5,619 nucleotides of DNA from the NCBI GenBank assembly GCA_964558405.1, contig CAZLDG010000046.1:1-5619 (forward strand), given 5' to 3'. Below the pieces are notes generated by a model that saw only the letters and a list, made by a program, of their open reading frames with translations, was not told the DNA's origin and searched no databases. The DNA is from Thioglobus_B sp964558405. Its GTDB lineage: Bacteria; Pseudomonadota; Gammaproteobacteria; PS1; Pseudothioglobaceae. Within the stretch, counting starts at the first letter, position 1; each line of letters begins with the position of its first letter. Made by a program: the position numbers and the translations under genes. This document shows, piece by piece, positions 1 through 5,619 of this stretch.

Positions 1-1334
1 GTATAGCCCATTGAAGAGCGTACACCACCCATCATTTGGTGAATGATAGGGCGGATTGAGCCTTTAAATGGTACGCGACCCTCAATACCTTCTGGTACCA
101 ATTTATCCGCCTTAGAATCCGATTGGAAGTAACGATCAGATGAGCCATGTGCTTGGTTCATGGCGCCAATAGAGCCCATGCCACGATAAGATTTATACGC
201 ACGACCTTGGTACAGTTCTACTTCACCTGGAGACTCTTCAGTACCAGCAAGCATAGAGCCTAGCATCACGCAATAAGCGCCTGCAGCAAAAGCTTTGGCA
301 ATATCGCCCGAGTAACGAATACCACCATCAGCAATCAGTGGCACACCTGTGCCCTTAAGTGCATCAGCCACATCCGCTACTGCACTAATTTGTGGTACAC
401 CCACACCAGCCACAATACGCGTGGTACAAATACTGCCTGGACCAATACCCACTTTCACACAGTCTGCACCAGCTTTAACTAGGTCTAGTGCTGCAGCGCC
501 GGTGGCAATATTACCCGCAATAATATCCAGATTTGGATGTTTGGCTTTGGTCTTTTTCACGCGATCTAACACACCTTGAGAATGACCATGTGCTGTGTCG
601 ATGACAATCACATCTACACCAGCCTCAACCAAGGCATCGATGCGCTCACCAGTACCAGCAGCCACACCAACGGCCGCGCCTACGCGCAAACGCTCTTGGT
701 CATCTTTACAGGCATTTGGGAAATCGGTTGATTTTTGAATATCACGTACAGTGATCATACCTTTTAGTTCGAAATTATCATCGGTAATCACCACGCGTTC
801 AATACGGTGTTGTTGTAATAAGGCACGCACTTCGCTCATGTTGGTACCTTCTTTCACGGTGATTAGATCACTTTGCGGGGTCATGACATTGTCAACCGTC
901 TCATCTAGGCGAGTTTCAAAACGCACGTCGCGTCCTGTTACCAAACCTACGATAGTATTGCCTTCAACCACAGGCAGTGCAGAGATTTTGTTTTTCTGTT
1001 GCATCTCGAATACTTCTTGAATGCTGGCCTTAGGACCAATAGTAATAGGTTCACGAATAATGCCCGATTCAAAACGTTTAACCTTACGCACTTCATCGGC
1101 TTGCTCTTGAGTTGACATATTCTTATGAATAATGCCGATACCACCTTCTTGGGCAATGGTGATAGCCAGCTTAGCCTCAGTAACCGTATCCATAGCCGCT
1201 GACAAAACCGGCGTATTGAGTGAGATATTCTTGGTTAGCTGTGTTTGTAGACTAACCTCTTTAGGCATGGTAGTGGAATGCGCTGGTACCAAGAGTACAT
1301 CGTCAAATGTCAGAGCGGTTTTAAGTAGTTTCAT
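1..1334 (-). CDS. guaB: IMP dehydrogenase (inosine-5'-monophosphate dehydrogenase), C-terminus cut by window edge
   Basis: Cytosolic enzyme that oxidises IMP to XMP with NAD+, the first committed step of GMP synthesis. The minus-strand frame is open from ATG 1334-1332 to the left edge, giving 444 complete codons with no stop. The family is usually about 490 residues, so roughly 45 C-terminal residues lie outside the window. The N-terminus reads MKLLKTALTFDDVLLVPAHS, the usual IMPDH opening. A two-CBS (Bateman) regulatory domain spans about residues 95-205, with MTP at 151-153. The catalytic loop GPGSICTTR places the thioimidate cysteine at Cys303 (codon 428-426). IADGGIR follows, with Asp336 as the IMP ribose ligand. 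The mobile flap carries SSDRYFQS with the Arg401-Tyr402 dyad. No key residue is missing. The start abuts the stop of the SH3 gene with a strong Shine-Dalgarno sequence six bases upstream, so it is the last visible gene of the valS run. In many proteobacteria guaA follows guaB; that would lie off the left edge. Confidence 0.97.
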   Translation of the reverse strand, partial: MKLLKTALTFDDVLLVPAHSTTMPKEVSLQTQLTKNISLNTPVLSAAMDTVTEAKLAITIAQEGGIGIIHKNMSTQEQADEVRKVKRFESGIIREPITIGPKASIQEVFEMQQKNKISALPVVEGNTIVGLVTGRDVRFETRLDETVDNVMTPQSDLITVKEGTNMSEVRALLQQHRIERVVITDDNFELKGMITVRDIQKSTDFPNACKDDQERLRVGAAVGVAAGTGERIDALVEAGVDVIVIDTAHGHSQGVLDRVKKTKAKHPNLDIIAGNIATGAAALDLVKAGADCVKVGIGPGSICTTRIVAGVGVPQISAVADVADALKGTGVPLIADGGIRYSGDIAKAFAAGAYCVMLGSMLAGTEESPGEVELYQGRAYKSYRGMGSIGAMNQAHGSSDRYFQSDSKADKLVPEGIEGRVPFKGSIRPIIHQMMGGVRSSMGY

Positions 1335-1982
1335 TTAGTATCTCCTACGGTTAATGAAGTTGGGCACGATGATGCCGATGATAATTCCGAAAAACAGAAC
1401 AATAGCACCAACAACAAACCAGTTTCTTGAGCTGGCGTCTTTGTCAACACTTTGATTGTTTTTAAGCAGTTGTATTTCTGATTTGAGCTGCAACACCTGG
1501 GTATTGAGTCGCTCATTATTGTGTTCAAGTTTAAGTGCGTCTTTATAAACCTGCTCCACATGTTCTTTTTCACTTTTAAGTTTAGAGCCCTGAATGGAAA
1601 GCTTGGTATTTTCTTCACGCAGTTGAGAGACTTGTGCTTCCAACTCTAGGGTACGGCCTTGTTGTTTGCCTAAGCTAAGCTTGTTGGCATTATAAGATTG
1701 TCTTAACTTCTCTAGTTGTGTACGTGCCGGCTCATGATTAGACAAATAACGGGAAATAACCCAGCCAGTGGTGCCATCAATCTTGACTTGGGTCCAGCCG
1801 TCTTCTGTGGCTTGGATGATAGACATCTTTGAGCCTGAGGGCAGGGAGCGAATAATGTTATCGCCAAAGGTTTTGTCTTGGCGCATAGGGATATCAACCT
1901 GATCGGTAATATAGACATAGGACTCTGCGCTAACAACCGAGGTTGTAAGGAGTAGTGCGCAGAATAAGTGTCTTGTTCTCAT
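1335..1982 (-). CDS. YgiM-like SH3 domain protein: signal peptide, bacterial SH3, coiled coil, C-terminal membrane anchor
   Basis: A 215-residue protein of the TIGR04211/YgiM type. Its cellular role is not established to my knowledge. Residues 1-19 form a signal peptide (basic MRTRH, a hydrophobic stretch, then V-S-A before E20). Residues about 22-82 are a bacterial SH3 domain: YITDQVDIPMRQ, the LPSG turn, EDGWTQV, and the closing GTTGWVISRYL. Residues about 86-180 are rich in Leu, Glu, Lys and Gln and look like a long coiled coil. Residues about 188-206 are one hydrophobic membrane segment, followed by a basic NRRRY tail. The expected topology is an exported N-terminal body in the periplasm tethered to the inner membrane, with a short cytoplasmic tail. 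SH3 domains of this type often contact cell-wall peptides or proteins, so an envelope role is inferred. The ATG overlaps the valS stop (TAATG) and no Shine-Dalgarno sequence lies at normal spacing, suggesting coupling to valS. The start is fixed by the fit of the signal peptide. Confidence 0.9.
   Translation of the reverse strand: MRTRHLFCALLLTTSVVSAESYVYITDQVDIPMRQDKTFGDNIIRSLPSGSKMSIIQATEDGWTQVKIDGTTGWVISRYLSNHEPARTQLEKLRQSYNANKLSLGKQQGRTLELEAQVSQLREENTKLSIQGSKLKSEKEHVEQVYKDALKLEHNNERLNTQVLQLKSEIQLLKNNQSVDKDASSRNWFVVGAIVLFFGIIIGIIVPNFINRRRY
1341..1346 (-). promoter_or_regulatory. Shine-Dalgarno sequence of guaB, inside the end of the SH3 gene
   Basis: On the minus strand AGGAGA (1346-1341) sits six bases before the guaB ATG (1334-1332), close to ideal spacing. 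The same bases encode two of the last arginines of the SH3 protein (AGG AGA, followed by TAC and the stop TAA). This is the only strong ribosome-binding site among the genes in the window. It supports the guaB start and suggests guaB can be translated efficiently without relying only on coupling. Confidence 0.85.
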
Positions 1983-1984
1983 TA
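1980..1984 (-). promoter_or_regulatory. TAATG stop-start overlap joining valS to the SH3 gene
   Basis: The valS stop TAA (1984-1982) and the SH3 gene's ATG (1982-1980) share one base. The preceding 20 bases, ending in ACCTATAATG, hold no Shine-Dalgarno sequence at usual spacing; the nearest purine run (GGAAAAAA) is about 20 bases away. Overlaps of this kind commonly permit termination-reinitiation, so translation of the SH3 gene probably depends on ribosomes finishing valS. Confidence 0.7.
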
Positions 1985-4729
1985 TAGGTTTGCGATTTTT
2001 TCCAATTGTGTGCTAAGCTCGTTTAGCTGAGTACTGACCGAGGCTAGTCGCTCTCTTTCGGTATTAACAATTGCCTCAGGTGCACCGGAGACAAACTTTT
2101 CATTGTTTAGTTTAGCTTCAAACTGGGCTTTTTGCTTTTCTAATTTTTCAATTTCCTTATTAAGGCGCGCCGCTTCTTGCTCTTTATCAATCAAACCTGC
2201 TAGCGGAATAAGAATCTTCATATCTCCCACTAGGGCAGTAGCTGATTCTGGCGCTTGCTCATCACTATCGAGTCTGGTGATTTTCGTTATTTTGGCCAAA
2301 GTATTGAGCACGCCAGCATTGTTGTCCAAATACTGCGTATCTTGTTTAGAGAAGTTTTGTACAAAACACGGCAACGGCTTAGAAGGGGCGATGTTCATTT
2401 CACCGCGAATCTGACGAATACCTAAAATAAAGCTTTGTAGCCAAGCCACCTCCTGTTGTGCTGATGCGCTAATGAGTGAGTCTTCCACTTGTGGGTAAGC
2501 CTTGGTCATCAGACTCTCATTATCAGTATTACTTAGAGTTTGACACTGCTCAAAAATTTCCTCGGTAATAAAAGGAATGATTGGGTGCAATAGGGTAACA
2601 ATCTCATCCAATACCTTAATCAAAGTGGCTTCAGTACCGGCTCTACTTGCATCATCTTGTAGTAGCGGCTTGGACAGCTCTAAGTACCAATCGCAATAAT
2701 CATGCCAAACGAACTCGTATAGTTCTTGCGCCATCAGATCCAAGCGATAGTCACTCAAGTGTTTTTCTACTTGAGCTTTGGTGTTTTGTAAGCGCGTTAG
2801 AATCCACTGGTCAATGGTTGAGGTTGGCGCATTGACATCAATGTTTTTATCCTCAAGTTTCATCAACACAAAACGCGAGGCATTCCACAGCTTGTTACAG
2901 AAGTTACGATAACCCTCAACACGCTTTAAATCAAATTTAATATCACGACCAAATGAGGCCAGTGCCGCAAAGGTAAAGCGCAGTGCATCAGTACCAAAGG
3001 CATCAATACCTTCTGGGAATTCTTGCTGTGTTTGCTTTTTGATTTTCTTGGCCAGGGCTGGTTGCATCATGCCTTGGGTGCGTTTCTCTAATAAGTCTTC
3101 TAGTGAAATGCCATCGATTAGATCAATAGGATCGAGTACATTACCCTTGGATTTAGACATTTTCTGCCCTTGTCCATCGCGAATCAAACCGGTAATGTAA
3201 ATGTCTTTAAAGGGTACGTCATCAGCAAACTTCAGGCCAAACATAATCATGCGTGCTACCCAGAAAAAGATAATATCAAAGCCGGTAACCAAGACATCGG
3301 TTGGATAAAAGCGTGACAGTTCGGGGGTTTTCTCCGGCCAACCTAGGGTTGAAAACGGCCATAGAGCTGAGGAGAACCAAGTGTCTAGCACATCGTTATC
3401 TTGGGTAAGTTCTACGCCTTCGCCGGCTTGAGCTTGGGCCTCTTCCAGTGAATCAGCTACATAGACATTGCCATGGTTATCATAATAAGCAGGAATGCGA
3501 TGACCCCACCAAATTTGGCGAGAAATACACCAGTCTTCGATGTTTTCCATCCAATTGTAATAAGTCTTTGACCAATTCTCTGGCACAAAACGAATGTCAC
3601 CGTTTTTCACCGCGTCAATGGCCGGTTCAGCCAGTGGAGCAATCTTAACAAACCATTGATCGGTTAGATAAGGCTCAATCACCGCATTGGTGCGATCGCC
3701 ACGAGGCACCATCAACTTGTGCGGTTCAATTTTCTCCAGTAGCTCTTGCGCTTCTAGATCTTTAATAATTTGCTTGCGCGCATCGAAACGATCCATGCCG
3801 ATATAGGCGCTTTCAACTACGTCGTTGATTTTGGCATCATCGGTTAGAATATTAATCACAGCCAAGTCGTGGCGTTGACCCATTTCATAGTCATTGAAAT
3901 CATGTGCTGGGGTAATTTTTACACAGCCGGTACCAAATTCCATATCCACATAATCATCAGCAATAATCGGAATCTGTCGATTGGTTAGTGGCAAGTCGAT
4001 GGTTTTACCCACCAAGTGCGTATAACGCTCATCTTCTGGATGTACGGCAACCGCACTATCGCCGAGCATGGTCTCCGGACGGGTGGTGGCTACCACCATC
4101 ACTTCGTCGCTACCGGTAATCGGATAGCGCATATGCCAGAGTGAGCCTTGCTCCTCGGTATTAATTACCTCTAGGTCAGATACTGCGGTATGTAAAACTG
4201 GATCCCAGTTAACCAAGCGCTTACCGCGATAGATTAAATCTTCCTGGTATAGCTGTATAAAGACTTTTTTAACTGCATTAGACAAGCCTTCGTCCATGGT
4301 AAAGCGTTCACGCTCCCAATCAACCGATGAGCCCAGACGACGCATCTGTGAGGTAATGGTGCCGCCAGATTGTTCTTTCCATTCCCAGATTTTCTTGGTA
4401 AATTCTTCTCGACCCAGATCATGGCGCGTAATATCTTGTGCTGAGAGTTGTCTTTCGACCACCATCTGTGTGGCGATGCCAGCATGATCGGTACCCGGTT
4501 GCCAAAGCGTTTGATCACCGCGACCACGGTGATAGCGCGTTAGTACATCCATAATGGTGTGCTGGAAGGCGTGCCCCATGTGCAAAGAGCCAGTGACATT
4601 AGGTGGTGGCAGCATAATGCAATAAGCATTATTGGCGTCAGAATTTGCCCCAGAGTCAAATAGGTTTTTGTCTTCCCAAAGCGCTCGATATTTGGCTTCG
4701 ATCTGTGAAGGGTTGTAGGTTTTTTCCAT
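1982..4729 (-). CDS. valS: Valine--tRNA ligase (valyl-tRNA synthetase)
   Basis: Class I aminoacyl-tRNA synthetase that charges tRNA-Val in the cytosol and hydrolyses mischarged Thr-tRNA-Val. It has 915 residues, slightly shorter than the 951 of E. coli; part of the difference is a shorter connection after NILTDDAKIND in the editing region. Visible landmarks are: PPPNVTGSLHMGH with the HIGH-type motif at 50-53; GTDHAGIATQ; the editing (CP1) domain with TTRPETMLGD from residue 215 and GTGCVKITPAHDFNDYE; DWCISRQIWWGHRIPA; GFDIIFFWVARM; and the KMSKS loop at 523-527 (codons 3163-3149). An anticodon-binding region follows at about 615-770, and residues 848-915 form the C-terminal coiled-coil arm typical of ValRS. 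I start it at ATG 4729 because MEKTYNPSQIEAKY aligns with the E. coli N-terminus. An in-frame TTG at 4732 would add one residue and has no better ribosome site. No clear Shine-Dalgarno sequence precedes either start. It is the first gene of the minus-strand run. Confidence 0.98.
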   Translation of the reverse strand: MEKTYNPSQIEAKYRALWEDKNLFDSGANSDANNAYCIMLPPPNVTGSLHMGHAFQHTIMDVLTRYHRGRGDQTLWQPGTDHAGIATQMVVERQLSAQDITRHDLGREEFTKKIWEWKEQSGGTITSQMRRLGSSVDWERERFTMDEGLSNAVKKVFIQLYQEDLIYRGKRLVNWDPVLHTAVSDLEVINTEEQGSLWHMRYPITGSDEVMVVATTRPETMLGDSAVAVHPEDERYTHLVGKTIDLPLTNRQIPIIADDYVDMEFGTGCVKITPAHDFNDYEMGQRHDLAVINILTDDAKINDVVESAYIGMDRFDARKQIIKDLEAQELLEKIEPHKLMVPRGDRTNAVIEPYLTDQWFVKIAPLAEPAIDAVKNGDIRFVPENWSKTYYNWMENIEDWCISRQIWWGHRIPAYYDNHGNVYVADSLEEAQAQAGEGVELTQDNDVLDTWFSSALWPFSTLGWPEKTPELSRFYPTDVLVTGFDIIFFWVARMIMFGLKFADDVPFKDIYITGLIRDGQGQKMSKSKGNVLDPIDLIDGISLEDLLEKRTQGMMQPALAKKIKKQTQQEFPEGIDAFGTDALRFTFAALASFGRDIKFDLKRVEGYRNFCNKLWNASRFVLMKLEDKNIDVNAPTSTIDQWILTRLQNTKAQVEKHLSDYRLDLMAQELYEFVWHDYCDWYLELSKPLLQDDASRAGTEATLIKVLDEIVTLLHPIIPFITEEIFEQCQTLSNTDNESLMTKAYPQVEDSLISASAQQEVAWLQSFILGIRQIRGEMNIAPSKPLPCFVQNFSKQDTQYLDNNAGVLNTLAKITKITRLDSDEQAPESATALVGDMKILIPLAGLIDKEQEAARLNKEIEKLEKQKAQFEAKLNNEKFVSGAPEAIVNTERERLASVSTQLNELSTQLEKIANL

Positions 4730-4754
4730 CAACGTGAATAAGTATGGATTAAAC

Positions 4755-4781
4755 TTGGCAATTATACAATATGTCTATAAT
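4755..4781 (+). promoter_or_regulatory. Putative sigma-70 promoter for the fetB-like gene
   Basis: TTGGCA (4755-4760) resembles a -35 element, and TATAAT (4776-4781) is a perfect -10 consensus, separated by 15 bases, which is two short of optimum. A transcript would start near 4788 and leave a leader of about 30 bases before ATG 4818. The -10 is strong; the short spacer leaves the -35 assignment uncertain. Confidence 0.5.
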
Positions 4782-4792
4782 AAGTTGGTAAA
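4761..4792 (-). promoter_or_regulatory. Putative sigma-70 promoter for the valS operon
   Basis: On the minus strand TATAAT (4766-4761) is a perfect -10 hexamer placed to start transcription near 4754, about 25 bases before the valS ATG at 4729. The -35 region is weak: the best candidate is TTTACC (4792-4787), 20 bases upstream, which is longer than usual. It would serve valS, the SH3 gene and probably guaB, since no convincing promoter was seen directly before guaB. The element lies immediately beside, and is interleaved with, the opposing promoter. Confidence 0.45.
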
Positions 4793-4817
4793 TTTAACGC
4801 GCTTAAAACACATAAAA

Positions 4818-5534
4818 ATGGATAACTCTATCGCCAATATTTCATTGATAAATCTAGGCTTTGCCGCCATACCTGCATTATGGGTTATTTGGGTGTTGTT
4901 TAAGTGGTCTCTAGATGGGAAAAATGCCCTGTATTCAATTGCCAGAATGCTGACTCAATTGCTATTGGTAGGTTATGTATTAAGTTATATTTTTGCCACC
5001 GATAGTGCCTGGGTGGTGATTGGGGTGTTGTCGGTAATGGTATTTGCCTCCAGTTGGATTGCCATGGGCGTGGTCAAGGTGCATCGACGAGCCTTATATC
5101 GACATGCACTATTGGCCATTGCTACTGGTGGGGTGATTATGTTTGTGGTTATTATGCTGGTGGTGCTAGAGGTTGATGCTTGGTATACGCCACATATTGC
5201 CATTCCCATTGCCGGGATGATTTTTGCCAATAGTATGAACAGCGTTTCACTAGCAGCCGAACGTTTGAGTGTTGAACTATCTCGAGGAGAGCAGTATTTA
5301 CAAGCCAAAACCACCGCTTTGCAAACCGCGATGATTCCGGTAATTAACTCTTTGTTTGCAGTAGGCTTGGTCTCGCTACCAGGCATGATGACTGGGCAGA
5401 TTCTCTCTGGTGTCTCCCCACTGATTGCTGCGCGTTATCAAATCATGGTAATGCTGATGATTTTTGCTGCCAGTGGCATTTCAAGTATTTTATTTCTCAT
5501 TAGCGCTCAACGAGTTTTTCAACCGCGTGAATAG
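4818..5534 (+). CDS. fetB: FetB-type (UPF0014/YbbM family) ABC transporter permease
   Basis: A 238-residue inner-membrane protein with about seven hydrophobic segments (roughly residues 8-28, 45-60, 64-84, 97-117, 126-146, 175-195 and 208-230). It matches the permease family of E. coli FetB, described with the ATPase FetA as an iron exporter linked to oxidative-stress resistance. Family landmarks are ARMLTQLLLVGYVL near the N-terminus, IPIAGMIFANSMNSVSLAAERL at about 129-150, a cytoplasmic stretch around SRGEQYLQAK, and LPGMMTGQILSGVSPLIAARYQIMVM at about 187-212. Length is close to the family norm. I chose ATG 4818: the frame stays open upstream to a GTG at 4734, but those 28 codons are unlike the family and run through the proposed promoter. 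No strong Shine-Dalgarno sequence is present; the leader is A-rich. It is divergent from valS, and no FetA ATPase lies beside it on the left. The family assignment is firm; the iron-export substrate is inferred only from the family. Confidence 0.9.
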   Translation: MDNSIANISLINLGFAAIPALWVIWVLFKWSLDGKNALYSIARMLTQLLLVGYVLSYIFATDSAWVVIGVLSVMVFASSWIAMGVVKVHRRALYRHALLAIATGGVIMFVVIMLVVLEVDAWYTPHIAIPIAGMIFANSMNSVSLAAERLSVELSRGEQYLQAKTTALQTAMIPVINSLFAVGLVSLPGMMTGQILSGVSPLIAARYQIMVMLMIFAASGISSILFLISAQRVFQPRE

Positions 5535-5619
5535 TAATCAATACCAACCCATTTCTTGCGAGATGCATAATTTAATTGAGATTGCCATTATGCGCGCTCA
5601 AGTACTAACCGTGCGCATT

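Noticed and set aside
349..1338. Plus- and minus-strand open frames overlapping guaB in other frames
   Set aside because: They lie opposite or out of frame to a clearly conserved guaB reading frame, have no recognisable domains and no ribosome sites.
1331..1936. Alternative minus-strand frames (95 and 74 residues) inside the SH3 gene
   Set aside because: They are out of frame with the signal-peptide/SH3/anchor protein, which accounts fully for this stretch; their translations show no coherent domain.
2103..4527. Several 60-100 residue open frames within valS
   Set aside because: They are shadows of a well-conserved valyl-tRNA synthetase on the minus strand.
4730..4732. TTG start for valS giving one extra residue
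   Set aside because: The adjacent ATG at 4729 gives the MEKTYNP start shared with the E. coli protein.
4734..4817. 28-codon N-terminal extension of the fetB-like gene from GTG 4734
   Set aside because: It passes through the proposed promoters and reaches almost to the valS start. It has no ribosome site and does not resemble the family N-terminus, which begins close to the first membrane segment after ATG 4818.
4985..5386. 133-residue minus-strand open frame opposite the fetB-like gene
   Set aside because: It is antisense to a family-matching membrane protein. Its Thr/Ala/Ile-rich composition is what the complement of hydrophobic codons gives.
5535..5619. Rho-independent terminator after the fetB-like gene
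   Set aside because: The only stem (5590-5618) has six pairs, a 17-base loop and no visible T-run before the window ends.

Overview
The window looks like ordinary chromosomal sequence from a gammaproteobacterium of moderate GC content. Valyl-tRNA synthetase and IMP dehydrogenase both read through with the residue patterns I know from the Escherichia coli proteins. The gene between them belongs to the YgiM-like 'SH3 domain plus C-terminal anchor' family, which is mainly gammaproteobacterial. I cannot name a genus from the sequence alone.

Layout. The minus strand carries a tight three-gene run, read right to left: valS (4729 to 1982), a bacterial SH3/coiled-coil/membrane-anchor protein (1982 to 1335), and guaB (from 1334, running off the left edge before its stop codon). 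valS and the SH3 gene overlap by one base in a TAATG junction. The SH3 gene and guaB touch with no spacer (TAAATG). The run is almost certainly one transcription unit, at least in part. An 88-base gap (4730 to 4817) separates it from a divergent plus-strand gene (4818 to 5534) that encodes a FetB/UPF0014-type ABC transporter permease. The gap holds two well-formed -10 hexamers in opposite orientation, consistent with back-to-back promoters. The last 85 bases (5535 to 5619) hold no assignable gene.

How the genes relate. valS (translation) and guaB (first committed step of GMP synthesis) are growth-linked housekeeping genes, so joint transcription is plausible. The SH3 protein is predicted to be exported and anchored in the inner membrane with its body in the periplasm; its cellular role is not known to me. 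The FetB-like permease would need an ATPase partner (FetA), and none is coded between it and valS.

I found no mobile element, CRISPR array, RNA gene or evidently new system. The points worth a second look are small-scale: the translational junctions, the overlapping promoters, the gene order, and the FetB gene with no visible ATPase partner.
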